Source: Planctomycetota bacterium (lineage in GTDB: Bacteria > Planctomycetota > UBA1135 > GCA-002686595). Taken from it: DNA of 47,313 bases. Each line of letters starts with the position of its first letter. The stretch's first letter is position 1. The translations under genes and the position numbers were made by a program. Positions 1 through 7,953 of this stretch are shown here, in pieces. Where the stretch lies: NCBI GenBank assembly GCA_002862085.1, contig PKCK01000015.1, positions 1-47,313 on the forward strand, read 5' to 3'. Under the pieces are notes generated by a model that saw only the letters and a list, made by a program, of their open reading frames with translations, was not told the origin of the DNA and searched no databases.

Positions 1-998
1 TGCGGGTGGACACCTTCGCGCTCGAGGCGCCCCGCGCGAGCTTCTTCCACGGCGCGGGGTGGACCCGCGCCGTGTGCGAGGAGTTCGGTCACGAGGACCG
101 TTCCCTCGTCGCGGAGCGAGATGGTCGGGTGGTGGGCGTGATGCCGCTCGCGCTCTGCAGCGGCCTGAGCGGAGGGAAGGCCCTCATCTCGACGCCCTAC
201 GGCGTCTACGGCGGTCCGATCGGCGCGGACGGCGTCGCGGAACGCGCACTCTTCGAGGAAGCGGAGCGCGAAGCGCTCGCGCTGCGCGTCGGCCGCCTCG
301 AGATGCGATGCCTGGAGGACCCCGGGCTCGGGCTGCCCGAGGCCGACCTGCACGCCACCTTCGTCAAGGACCTGGGTGACGACCCCGCGGGCGTGCTCCC
401 CGGTATGCCGAAGAAGTCCCGCGCCGACGCGCGCAAGGCGCGCGAGACCCACGGGCTCCAGCTGCACGAGGGACGGTGGTACCTCCCGGATCTCGTGCGT
501 CTCTTCCACAGGAACAAGCGAGCGCTCGGCTCTCCAGCGCTGCCCGCAAGCTACTTCGAGCGTCTCCTCGAGACCTTCGGGGACCGAGCGACGGTCCACG
601 TCGTCAAGAAGGGGGGAGAGACGCTCGCGGCGGTCATGAGCTTCCTGTTCCGGGATCAGGTGCTCGCTTATCACTCCGGAACGGCGGAGGGCGTCGATCG
701 CGCGTTCAAGGCCAGTGTCTTCATGTACATGGCCCTTCAGGAGTGGGCCATCGAGAACGGCTACCGGGTCTTCGACTTCGGGCGCAGTCGCAAGGACTCC
801 GGCGCCTTCTCCTTCAAGCAGCACCAGGGCTTCGAGGCCCGTGACCTGCACTACTGCTTCCGCCTCGTGAAGGACAAGGGGCTGCCGACCTTCAACCCGT
901 CGAACCCCAAGACGAAGATCCTCCAGCAGACCTGGTCGCGCCTGCCCTTCGGGCTGACACAGCTGCTGTCGAGACCGGCGTCGCGCTTCCTGCCCTGA
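1..998 (+). CDS. FemAB-like GNAT acyltransferase, 5' partial
   Basis: The first complete in-frame codon is at 3 and the frame is still open at the window edge. A GTG at 6 could start a 330-residue protein, but family members usually begin some 15-20 residues before the conserved block seen here at once (SFFHGAGWTR near residue 12), so I think the true start lies upstream. The C-terminal half has the acetyltransferase-like core typical of FemAB proteins: a basic KKSRADARKAR stretch near residue 135, then an FDFGRSRKDSGAFSFKQHQGF motif near 258. The protein resembles the FemAB group linked to exosortase/PEP-CTERM and exopolysaccharide loci (from memory of the family). That suggests transfer of an amino-acid or acyl group onto an envelope component, and fits the glycosyltransferase clusters further on. 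The substrate cannot be read from the sequence. No exosortase gene is visible in the window. Confidence 0.8.
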   Translation, partial: RVDTFALEAPRASFFHGAGWTRAVCEEFGHEDRSLVAERDGRVVGVMPLALCSGLSGGKALISTPYGVYGGPIGADGVAERALFEEAEREALALRVGRLEMRCLEDPGLGLPEADLHATFVKDLGDDPAGVLPGMPKKSRADARKARETHGLQLHEGRWYLPDLVRLFHRNKRALGSPALPASYFERLLETFGDRATVHVVKKGGETLAAVMSFLFRDQVLAYHSGTAEGVDRAFKASVFMYMALQEWAIENGYRVFDFGRSRKDSGAFSFKQHQGFEARDLHYCFRLVKDKGLPTFNPSNPKTKILQQTWSRLPFGLTQLLSRPASRFLP

Positions 999-1077
999 GG
1001 TCGGGCGAGTTCGGCGTCGAGTGGGACGGTCGACCCGCGGGCACGAGGTTCCGAGGTCGCTCGTCGTACAGGCGCGC

Positions 1078-1083
1078 TATCGT
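1078..1083 (+). promoter_or_regulatory. -10-like TATCGT, 7 nt before start codon
   Basis: TATCGT ends seven bases before the ATG at 1091. If it is a sigma-70-type -10 element, transcription would begin at about the start codon. No convincing -35 box is seen. This is one of several similar boxes in the window. Confidence 0.4.
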
Positions 1084-1090
1084 GCGCGCC

Positions 1091-2230
1091 ATGAAGCTCG
1101 CCGTGAGTCCGCTCGCCCTTCTCGTGCTCCTCGCACCAGCGTGGGGCGCCTCCGTGCAGGACGGCCCCGGGGCCGCAGAGACGGCCGCACTCTCGGTCGG
1201 GGAGCGCCTCGCCGAGCTGGTCGAGGGCGCGCTCGAGGGATCGGCGGTGCCGGGCGCGATCGTCGGTATCGCCCACCACGGCGAGCCGATCCAGGTGGCT
1301 GCCCACGGGCTACGCAAATCCAAGAGCCAGGTCGCGATCACGGCGGGAGACCTCGTTCACATCGGGTCGTGTACCAAGGCCATGACCGCGACGCTCGCGG
1401 CGCGCTACGTGGACCGCGGGCTGCTGCGCTGGGATTCGACCCTCGAGGAGGTCCTGCCCGAGCTCGCCAGCGCGGTCCACGAGGGCTTCCGCGCCGTGAC
1501 GCTGCTCGACTGCCTGACCCACACCGCGGGCGTGCCGGCGAACTGCTCCTCGTGGTTCGCCCACGGGAAGTTGCCCCTGGTGAAGCGTCGTCTCGCCCTG
1601 GCGGAGACCAACCTCGCGGACGGGCCGGAGCGCGAGATCGGGAAGGAGTACGAGTACTCGAACCTCGGGTACATGCTCGCGGGCTGCTTCCTCGAGCGCG
1701 TCGGCGAGGGGACCTGGGAGGAGCTGATCGCGAAGGACGTCTTCGGGCCCCTGGGGATGACCAGCGCCGGCTTCGGCCCGCCGAACACGAAGGACGAGGT
1801 GGACCAGCCCTGGGGCCACGTGTTCCTCGGCGGCGTCGCGCTCCACCGCCAGAGCGACAACCCCGAGGCCCTCGGCCCGGCGGGACGCGTGCACCTGACG
1901 GTCGAGGACTGGAGCCGCTTCGCGCTTCAGTTCACCGAGGCGGCGGCGGCGGCGGACACGGGCGACACCCCTTTCCTCAGCGCCGACTCCCGGGCCACGC
2001 TCGTGGAGGTCCGGGCCAATCGCTATGCGTGCGGCTGGGGCGTCATGGGGACCGGCGAGGCCATCCGCCACTCCGGCTCCAACACCATGTGGTACGCCAC
2101 CGTGCACGTTCGGCCCGAGGACGGGCTCGCCTATTTCGCAGCCGTCAACGCCGCCGGCGGCGACGCGAGCGAGGTCGTCGGCGAAATGATCACCGGTCTT
2201 TCGCGCATCGATCGCGCGGCGCGACGCTGA
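1091..2230 (+). CDS. Exported serine hydrolase, beta-lactamase (class C-like) family
   Basis: This 379-residue protein has a cleavable signal peptide (MKLAVSPLALLVLLAPAWGA). I take the ATG at 1091 rather than the in-frame GTG at 1082 because the signal peptide then begins cleanly and a TATCGT box lies seven bases upstream. It has the three motifs of the PF00144 family: SxxK as S93-C-T-K96 (nucleophile and general base), YxN as Y189-S-N191, and an HxG-type motif H327-S-G in place of KTG. HxG is usual for esterases and D,D-peptidase-like members rather than true beta-lactamases. It probably acts in the periplasm or outside the cell as a carboxylesterase, peptidase or peptidoglycan-related hydrolase. 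It stands alone and downstream genes are unrelated, so context does not narrow the substrate. Confidence 0.85.
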   Translation: MKLAVSPLALLVLLAPAWGASVQDGPGAAETAALSVGERLAELVEGALEGSAVPGAIVGIAHHGEPIQVAAHGLRKSKSQVAITAGDLVHIGSCTKAMTATLAARYVDRGLLRWDSTLEEVLPELASAVHEGFRAVTLLDCLTHTAGVPANCSSWFAHGKLPLVKRRLALAETNLADGPEREIGKEYEYSNLGYMLAGCFLERVGEGTWEELIAKDVFGPLGMTSAGFGPPNTKDEVDQPWGHVFLGGVALHRQSDNPEALGPAGRVHLTVEDWSRFALQFTEAAAAADTGDTPFLSADSRATLVEVRANRYACGWGVMGTGEAIRHSGSNTMWYATVHVRPEDGLAYFAAVNAAGGDASEVVGEMITGLSRIDRAARR

Positions 2231-2394
2231 TCGGATCACCCGTCGAGGGGGAGGGCGGCGGCTCCTCCCCGACTCTCGGCGGCTCCGGCGGGAGCGGGGG
2301 TCGAGCTGCCTTCCGGGCCCAGCCGCGCTGACCCGACCACCGTTCGGGCCTACACTGGCCGGCGCGCCCGCCTCGGCGCGGCCGCCCCCCGCCC

Positions 2395-3066
2395 ATGATC
2401 ATCGCCATCGACGGACCCGCCGCCTCCGGCAAGAGCACCGCCGCCCGCAGCCTCGCGAAGCGGCTGGGGATCACCTTCCTCGACACGGGTGCCATGTACC
2501 GCGCCGTGACCCTCGACGTCCTGCGCCGGGACGTGGATCCGACCGACGCCGCCGCCTGCACGGCAGTGGCCGAGGCCATCGAGATCTCCTTCGACGTCGA
2601 GGGGCGGATCCTGATCGGCGGCGCCCCGGGGGAGCCGGAGGTGCGGTCCGAGGCGGTCAACCGCCGGGTTTCCGAGGTCGCGGCCCACTCCGGTGTCCGG
2701 CGTGCGATGGTCGCGGTTCAGCGCCGCATCGGCGAGCAGGCCTCGGCCGGGGCCTCGGGTGATCTCCGGGGAGTCGTGGCCGAGGGCCGTGACATGACCT
2801 CCGTGGTCTTCCCCGATGCCGACCTGAAGGTCTTCCTGGTGGCGAGCCCCCGCGAGCGGGCCCGGCGCCGCGCCGAGGAGGAGGGGCACCCCGAGCGCGC
2901 GGCGGAGTACGAGGCGGACCTCGCTCGCCGGGACGAGTACGACAGCACCCGCGAGGACTCTCCCCTGGTCGAGGTCGAGGGCGCCCTGCGCCTGGAGACC
3001 GACGAACTGACCCCCGAGCAGGTGCTCCAGCGCCTGATCGAGGAGGTCGAGGCGCTCCGGGGCTGA
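2395..3066 (+). CDS. cmk: Cytidylate kinase
   Basis: This 223-residue protein matches the usual length of CMP/dCMP kinase, which phosphorylates CMP and dCMP using ATP in the cytoplasm. It opens with the P-loop GPAASGKST (residues 7-15), followed by the family's LDTGAMYRA segment (CMP-binding side) near residue 30. The VAEGRDMTSVVFPDA segment near residue 130 carries the conserved GRD. The YEADLARRDEYDSTREDSPL stretch near 170 is the C-terminal part of the CMP site and lid. The gene directly precedes rpsA, the same cmk-rpsA order found in many bacteria. A TACACT box at 2351-2356, 38 bases upstream of the ATG, is a possible -10 element. Confidence 0.96.
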   Translation: MIIAIDGPAASGKSTAARSLAKRLGITFLDTGAMYRAVTLDVLRRDVDPTDAAACTAVAEAIEISFDVEGRILIGGAPGEPEVRSEAVNRRVSEVAAHSGVRRAMVAVQRRIGEQASAGASGDLRGVVAEGRDMTSVVFPDADLKVFLVASPRERARRRAEEEGHPERAAEYEADLARRDEYDSTREDSPLVEVEGALRLETDELTPEQVLQRLIEEVEALRG

Positions 3067-3451
3067 GGGGCGACGTCGGCCAGGGTGGCGTCGAAGGCGG
3101 GCGACACCCCGCTCCCGGTACGGCCCCCGATCACCGTCCCCCTGGCCCTGCGGCGGTGGATTTCTCCGCCAGCGACCCGGGGAATCCGCCGACGGACCTT
3201 CCTAGCTGGGCGGCGTGGCCTTACAACGGTGCGCCTCGTTCGGCGCTGGAGCCCCTCCAGCGCCCCGATCGGACGCTCCTGGGACGGACGTCCGTGGCCT
3301 CTCCGGGGCCGGATCGTCCCCGACCGCGCGGGCGTCCCGCGCCCTCATCCAATCAACCACTGCCGTCCGCCGCGGGCGCCACCGAGACCAGGTGGACCCG
3401 GGCCGAGAGCCCGCCCCGCGCGAACCGGACGCAACCCCCCAGCTCCTTCCC
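3067..3451 (+). other. rpsA leader / cmk-rpsA intergenic region, no gene
   Basis: This 385-base stretch shows no reading frame with coding-like composition. The rpsA frame is open through part of it, but residues upstream of the ATG at 3452 look random. It holds a perfect 10-bp hairpin (3242-3264) and a 12-bp perfect palindrome ACGGACGTCCGT (3284-3295). It is probably the untranslated leader of rpsA. In other bacteria S1 represses its own translation through a structured leader, so these elements may be regulatory; that is inference. Confidence 0.5.
3242..3264 (+). promoter_or_regulatory. 10-bp perfect hairpin in the rpsA leader
   Basis: GGCGCTGGAG at 3242-3251 pairs perfectly with CTCCAGCGCC at 3255-3264 around a CCC loop. 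No T-tract follows, so it is not an ordinary intrinsic terminator. Its position in the long rpsA leader suggests an RNA structure involved in S1 autoregulation or mRNA stability. Confidence 0.4.
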
Positions 3452-5344
3452 ATGGCCGTCGCCTCGCGCCGCGTCCGCAAGTACGAACTCGACCCCGAAG
3501 AGCTCGAGAGAATGGTCGCCGACAAGTTCGGCGATCAGAGCCTCGAGGACCTCTCCGAGAGCCTGAACGAGTCCATCGTCGACATCCGCCCCGGACAGAT
3601 CGTCCAGGCCAAGGTCGACTCCGTCGACGAGCGCACCGGCCTCGTCATCATGGACGTCGGGGGCAAGGCCGAGGGCCAGATCTCCCTCAACGAGTTCGGC
3701 GAGACCCTGCCCGTCACGGGTGAGTCCTTCGAGGTCTACTTCGAGGGCCTCGACGAGAACGACATGTCGGTGCTCTCGAAGCGCCGCGCGGATCGCCTCC
3801 GGGCCTGGGAGCACGTCTCGCAGAAGTACGAGGAGGGCGACGAGGTCCAGGGTGTCGTCCAGCGCAAGATCAAGGGCGGTCTGCTCGTGGACGTGGAGGG
3901 CGTCAACGTCTTCCTGCCCGCAAGCCAGGTGGCGCTGCGCCGTACGCACGACATCTCCGACTTCATCGACGAGCCCGTCCGCGCCCGGATCATCAAGATC
4001 GACGCGGAGCGCATGAACATCGTCGTGTCGCGTCGGAAGCTCCTCGAGGAGGAGCGCCAGAAGCAGAAGGAGACCCTCCTCAAGGACATCCAGGAGGGCC
4101 AGGTCCGCATCGGCACGGTCAAGAACATCGCCGACTTCGGCGTCTTCGTCGACCTCGGCGGCATCGACGGCCTGCTGCACATCACGGACATGTCGTGGGG
4201 CCGGATCAACCACCCCTCCGAGATGGTCGAGCTCGAGCAGGAGCTCGAGGTCCAGGTGCTCCGCGTCGACTTCGACCGAGAGCGCATCGCCCTCGGGCTC
4301 AAGCAGAAGACCGCGTCGCCGTGGGACGGCGTCGAGGCGCGCTACCCGATCAACTCGAAGCACAAGGGCGAGGTGGTCAACATCATGTCCTACGGCGCCT
4401 TCGTGAAGCTGGAAGAGGGCATCGAGGGGCTCGTGCACATCTCCGAGATGAGCTGGACCCGCCGCGTCAACCACCCCTCGGAGCTCGTCAAGACCGGCGA
4501 CCCGGTCGAGGTCGTCGTGCTCGAGTTCAACCACGCGAAGCAGGAGATCTCGCTCGGCATGAAGCAGGCCGAGACGAACCCCTGGGACCTCGTGGAGGAG
4601 CACTACCCGATGGGCACCGTCATCGAGGGCACCGTCCGCAACCTCACGAGCTACGGCGCCTTCGTCGAGATCGAGGAGGGCATCGACGGCCTCCTGCACG
4701 TCTCCGACATGTCGTGGACCAAGAAGGTCGCGCACCCGTCCGAGATGGTGAAGAAGGGCGACCGCCTCCAGTGCGTCGTTCTCTCCGTGGACAAGGAGAA
4801 GAAGCGCATCGCCCTCGGCCGTAAGCAGCTCACCCCCGACCCGTGGCTGGAGTCCATCCCTGCGAACTACCACGTCGGTGATCTGCTCTCCGGCTTCGTC
4901 ACGAAGATCACCAACTTCGGCGTGTTCGTGAAGCTCGACGACGACCTCGAGGGCCTGCTCCACATCTCGGAGCTCACCGAGGACCGCGACGCCAAGCCGG
5001 AGGATCTGCTCCAGCCGGGTCAGAAGGTCGAGGTGCGGATCATCCGCGTCGACATCGACGAGCGGAAGATCGGCCTCTCCTTCGTCCACTCGGACTTCGA
5101 GGAGAACAAGAACCTCCCCGAGGTCCCGCCGGCGCCGGTGGAGGAAGCATCAGCGGCCGAGGCTCCCGCCGAGGAGACCCCCGCCGCCGAGGAGGCTCCG
5201 GCCGCGGAGGAGACCCCGGCCGCGGAGGAGACTCCGGCCGCGGAGGAGGCCCCGGCCGCGGAGGAGGCCCCGGTGGCCGAGGCTGCTCCGGCCGAGGAGG
5301 CCCCCGCCGCCGAAGAGGATGGCGAGACTCCGGCCGAAGGCTGA
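3452..5344 (+). CDS. rpsA: 30S ribosomal protein S1
   Basis: I chose the ATG at 3452 (MAVASRRVRKYE), giving 630 residues; the frame extends upstream but looks non-coding. Six S1 RNA-binding domains follow in series. They begin at about residues 45 (GQIVQAKV), 130 (GDEVQGVV), 215 (GQVRIGTV), 305 (HKGEVVNI), 385 (GTVIEGTV) and 472 (GDLLSGFV). The last four carry the classic FGVF/YGAF-V and GLLHIS/GLVHIS blocks. As in other bacteria, domains 1-2 should bind the ribosome and 3-6 the mRNA. The C-terminus ends in an acidic Ala/Glu/Pro tail of about 70 residues built from EE(T/A)PAA hexapeptides, which is not part of the usual S1 core. A likely terminator lies at 5392-5416. Confidence 0.97.
   Translation: MAVASRRVRKYELDPEELERMVADKFGDQSLEDLSESLNESIVDIRPGQIVQAKVDSVDERTGLVIMDVGGKAEGQISLNEFGETLPVTGESFEVYFEGLDENDMSVLSKRRADRLRAWEHVSQKYEEGDEVQGVVQRKIKGGLLVDVEGVNVFLPASQVALRRTHDISDFIDEPVRARIIKIDAERMNIVVSRRKLLEEERQKQKETLLKDIQEGQVRIGTVKNIADFGVFVDLGGIDGLLHITDMSWGRINHPSEMVELEQELEVQVLRVDFDRERIALGLKQKTASPWDGVEARYPINSKHKGEVVNIMSYGAFVKLEEGIEGLVHISEMSWTRRVNHPSELVKTGDPVEVVVLEFNHAKQEISLGMKQAETNPWDLVEEHYPMGTVIEGTVRNLTSYGAFVEIEEGIDGLLHVSDMSWTKKVAHPSEMVKKGDRLQCVVLSVDKEKKRIALGRKQLTPDPWLESIPANYHVGDLLSGFVTKITNFGVFVKLDDDLEGLLHISELTEDRDAKPEDLLQPGQKVEVRIIRVDIDERKIGLSFVHSDFEENKNLPEVPPAPVEEASAAEAPAEETPAAEEAPAAEETPAAEETPAAEEAPAAEEAPVAEAAPAEEAPAAEEDGETPAEG
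5171..5278 (+). repeat. Six tandem 18-bp repeats in the 3' end of rpsA
   Basis: GAGGAG recurs at 5171, 5189, 5207, 5225, 5243 and 5261, exactly 18 bases apart. Each unit encodes EE(T/A)PAA or a close variant. Degenerate copies continue to 5335. The array forms the acidic tail of S1 and could vary in copy number by slippage. Confidence 0.85.
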
Positions 5345-5391
5345 TCTCCGGCGCGGTCCCGTGACCTCGCGGGATCGGGCGATATGACCGG

Positions 5392-5416
5392 GGGAGGCGC
5401 TCGCAGGGCGCCTCCC
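5392..5416 (+). terminator. Probable terminator of rpsA
   Basis: GGGAGGCGC (5392-5400) pairs perfectly with GCGCCTCCC (5408-5416) around a 7-base loop and is followed by a pyrimidine-rich TCTTCTTCGTCCTCC run. It lies 47 bases after the rpsA stop codon. Confidence 0.6.
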
Positions 5417-5448
5417 TCTTCTTCGTCCTCCTCACCCGTTCGTCCTCC

Positions 5449-6543
5449 ATGGCTGCTGCCTCCCGCCTCCTCCTCGTGGCCGCCGTCGTCTGCGCTGGCG
5501 CCTGCGGAGGAGGCTCGCGCGTGGGCTCGTCGACGCCCGAGAGCGCGGCGGCTCCCGCAGCCATCGTCTCCCATCCGGCTTACCGGGCGGCCTTCGAGGC
5601 CCTGCGCACGACACTCGACGACGGTGACCTCGAAGCAGCTCGCGCGACCTCCCGGCGGCTGCGCGCCCGCCTCGAGCGAGAGCGCGCGACGCTGCCCTCG
5701 ATGGAGGAAGCGAGGAAGAACGCGGGCGGGCCGCTCTCCTACCAGGTGCTCTCCGGCGAGCTCCCCGCGAAGGAGAGCGCCATGGGAGCCCTGCGCATGG
5801 TGGACGGCTTCGACATGGTCATCGAGGGGCGCGCGCGAGTGCGCGCTCTCGACTTCGCCGTGGTCCTCTCGCGCGTCGCGGGCGCCGAGCAGGTGCGCGT
5901 CGTCCTGCGAGCTCGCTCCGCGTGGCCAGCACCGCTGGAGCTGCGGCCCGGCGCCGGGACGGTCGAGGTCCTCAGGACATCCCTCGAGCCGCGAGCGGGC
6001 GACGAGCGTCGCGACAGCGCGCGGATCGCTCTACCGGAGGCCACGGTGCTCCACGTACCCGCCAACGCAGAGGCGGACATCGAGCTGTGCCGGCTCGCCA
6101 TCGAGGTGCCTCTCGGCGCCATCGCCACCCGCATGCGCGTGGACACGGTCTTCCTCGGCGGGACGATCCGGGAGGGCGACGAGCGCTATCCCGCTCGAGA
6201 CTTCGAGGTCCGCCCTGGCCGGCGAACGGACCTCGCGGGCAAGATCCCCGCGGTGGCCCTCGGACCCGGGCCCCTGATCGACCTCGTGGAGCGCGGCCGC
6301 GCGCCCCTGGCGGCGATTCTCGAGAGGACGGTCCGGATCCCGCCCGCGCGCTTCCCCGAGACGCTCGACCGTCTGGGCGAGTCCCTTGAGATCCGGCCTC
6401 TGGAGGCGATCCGTCCGGTCGTCCCGAGTCTGCGATGGCTCGCCGAGACCGAGTCGTTCGGCCGCGACGAGAAGGCGTGGCGCGAATGGCTCCTCAGGCG
6501 CCTCGAGGAGCGGCGCCTCGCCGGGGCGCTGGTGCCCGGCTGA
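5449..6543 (+). CDS. Hypothetical lipoprotein
   Basis: I do not recognise this 364-residue protein. It starts with a lipoprotein signal peptide whose lipobox ends at C19 (VCAGAC, then GGGS), so it should be lipid-anchored in the cell envelope. After a short Ser/Ala linker comes an Arg/Glu-rich helical stretch (about residues 45-90). The middle (about 115-290) alternates hydrophobic strands such as ALDFAVVLSRV and EQVRVVLRARS and looks like a beta-sandwich; it includes a cysteine in IELCRLAIEVPLGAI. The C-terminus is charged and helical (WREWLLRRLEERRL). It lies alone between rpsA and tyrS, each of which has its own signals, so the neighbours give no functional clue. The start codon is only 32 bases beyond the rpsA terminator hairpin. 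Confidence 0.75.
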   Translation: MAAASRLLLVAAVVCAGACGGGSRVGSSTPESAAAPAAIVSHPAYRAAFEALRTTLDDGDLEAARATSRRLRARLERERATLPSMEEARKNAGGPLSYQVLSGELPAKESAMGALRMVDGFDMVIEGRARVRALDFAVVLSRVAGAEQVRVVLRARSAWPAPLELRPGAGTVEVLRTSLEPRAGDERRDSARIALPEATVLHVPANAEADIELCRLAIEVPLGAIATRMRVDTVFLGGTIREGDERYPARDFEVRPGRRTDLAGKIPAVALGPGPLIDLVERGRAPLAAILERTVRIPPARFPETLDRLGESLEIRPLEAIRPVVPSLRWLAETESFGRDEKAWREWLLRRLEERRLAGALVPG

Positions 6544-6572
6544 CACGAGACGCCGCGCCGGCGCCTTGACCC

Positions 6573-6601
6573 CTGACCTGAGACTCTCCAGCCAGTAGAG
6601 T
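6573..6601 (+). promoter_or_regulatory. Putative tyrS promoter
   Basis: CTGACC at 6573-6578 and TAGAGT at 6596-6601 are separated by 17 bases, as in a sigma-70 promoter. The -10 element ends seven bases before the tyrS ATG, so the message would have little or no leader. Confidence 0.5.
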
Positions 6602-6608
6602 CCCGGCC

Positions 6609-7808
6609 ATGACCGTCGACGCCGAGACCCTGCTCTCCGCCTTCCAGCGCGGGACGACCGACCTGATCGAGGAGAAGCAGCTCCAGGGGATGATCGCGAG
6701 GTCACTGGAGACGGGGACACCTCTGCGGATCAAGTTCGGGATGGACCCCTCGTCGCCGGATCTCCACCTCGGGCACGCGGTGCAGCTGCGCAAGCTCCGC
6801 GACTTGCAGGATCTGGGGTGTCAGATCGTGCTGATCGTGGGGGACGCGACCGCGATGGTCGGCGACCCGAGCGGGAAGAGCAAACTGCGGCCCGTGCTGA
6901 CGCGTGAGGAGGTCGAGCACAACCTCCGGACCTACACCGACCAGGCCGGGCGAGTGCTCGACATGGAGAAGACCGAGGTCCGGCGGAACTCCGAGTGGTT
7001 CGATGCCATGGGCTTCGAGGAGCTCCTGAAGCTCACCACGCGCATGACCGTCGCGCAGATGCTCGAGCGCGAGATGTTCCAGACGCGGATGAAGAACGAG
7101 GAGCCCATCGGGATCAACGAGTTCCTCTACCCGCTGATGCAGGGGTGGGACTCGGTGATGGTGAAGAGCGACGTCGAGCTCGGCGGCACGGACCAGCTCT
7201 TCAACCTTCTCGTGGGCCGGCGCCTGCAGGAGCAGGAGGAGCAGCGCCCGCAGATCGTCATGACGCAGCCGCTCATCAACGGTCTCGACGGGCGGAAGAT
7301 GAGCAAGTCCTACGGCAATGCCGTGGGGCTCACGGCGGACGCGAAGGAGATGACCTTCCGGATCATGCAGGTGGATGACGAGGTCATGCCCACCTGGCTG
7401 CTGCACCTCACGCGTCTCTCGCTGGAGGAGATCGAGCAGACGCTCGCGCTGCACCCGCGCGAGGCGAAGGCGCGCCTCGCCGCGCAGGTCACGGGCTTCT
7501 ACCACGGCGCCGAGGCAGCAGCGGAGGCGGCGGGTGCCTTCGATCGTGAGGTCCGCGACAAGGTCCTCCCCGACGACCTCCCGCGCGTCTCCTGGCAGGC
7601 GAGCTGGGGCGAGGAACTGCCGTTGGCGAACCTCTTGAAGGAGATGGGGCTCTGTCAGTCCACCTCCGAGGCCCGCCGTGCCATCAAGCAGGGCGGGGTG
7701 AAGCTCGCCGGCGAGGCCGAGAGGGACGAGCGCGCCGCGATCGGCCGGCCGCCGGGCGAGCTTCTCGTCCAGGTCGGCAAGAAGCGCGCGGCCCACCTCG
7801 TGCCCTGA
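6609..7808 (+). CDS. tyrS: Tyrosyl-tRNA synthetase
   Basis: This 399-residue class I aminoacyl-tRNA synthetase charges tRNA-Tyr with tyrosine in the cytoplasm. The HIGH-type motif is HLGH at residues 53-56, within FGMDPSSPDLHLGH. The KMSKS motif is intact at 230-234. The ELGGTDQLFNLLVGR segment near 190 is the tyrosine/ATP site characteristic of TyrRS. The C-terminus (about 335-395) is an S4-like RNA-binding domain (LCQSTSEARRAIKQGGVKL). Sequence style and length fit the TyrZ-like bacterial subgroup. A perfect palindrome directly follows the stop codon. Confidence 0.96.
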   Translation: MTVDAETLLSAFQRGTTDLIEEKQLQGMIARSLETGTPLRIKFGMDPSSPDLHLGHAVQLRKLRDLQDLGCQIVLIVGDATAMVGDPSGKSKLRPVLTREEVEHNLRTYTDQAGRVLDMEKTEVRRNSEWFDAMGFEELLKLTTRMTVAQMLEREMFQTRMKNEEPIGINEFLYPLMQGWDSVMVKSDVELGGTDQLFNLLVGRRLQEQEEQRPQIVMTQPLINGLDGRKMSKSYGNAVGLTADAKEMTFRIMQVDDEVMPTWLLHLTRLSLEEIEQTLALHPREAKARLAAQVTGFYHGAEAAAEAAGAFDREVRDKVLPDDLPRVSWQASWGEELPLANLLKEMGLCQSTSEARRAIKQGGVKLAGEAERDERAAIGRPPGELLVQVGKKRAAHLVP

Positions 7809-7822
7809 TCCGGAGCTCCGGA
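7809..7822. repeat. 14-bp perfect palindrome after tyrS
   Basis: TCCGGAGCTCCGGA begins on the base after the tyrS stop and is followed by a second G/C-rich near-palindrome (about 7825-7842). It may form a transcript-end structure; there is no T-tract. Confidence 0.35.
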
Positions 7823-7938
7823 CCGCGCCGGGCCCGGGCGGGCCGCTTCGGGGCGTCTCAGTGTGGGGTCACCGGGTTCCGACCCGCCATGGCCCGCCGG
7901 TCAGCGGCGAGTGCGGGGGCGCAGGGCCCCCTGGGGGA

Positions 7939-7944
7939 TACACT
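7939..7944 (+). promoter_or_regulatory. -10-like TACACT, 9 nt before start codon
   Basis: TACACT ends nine bases before the GTG at 7954. It supports that GTG as the start over the open frame upstream and belongs to the window's recurrent start-proximal TANNNT boxes. Confidence 0.4.
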
Positions 7945-7953
7945 TCCGTCGCC

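Noticed and set aside
1091..2230. Antibiotic-resistance beta-lactamase
   Set aside because: The third motif is HSG rather than KTG, and the overall pattern is that of broad PF00144 esterases and peptidases.
5171..5335. Repeat array considered as CRISPR or minisatellite outside genes
   Set aside because: It has an exact 18-base period without spacers and is in frame within rpsA, so it encodes a repetitive protein tail.
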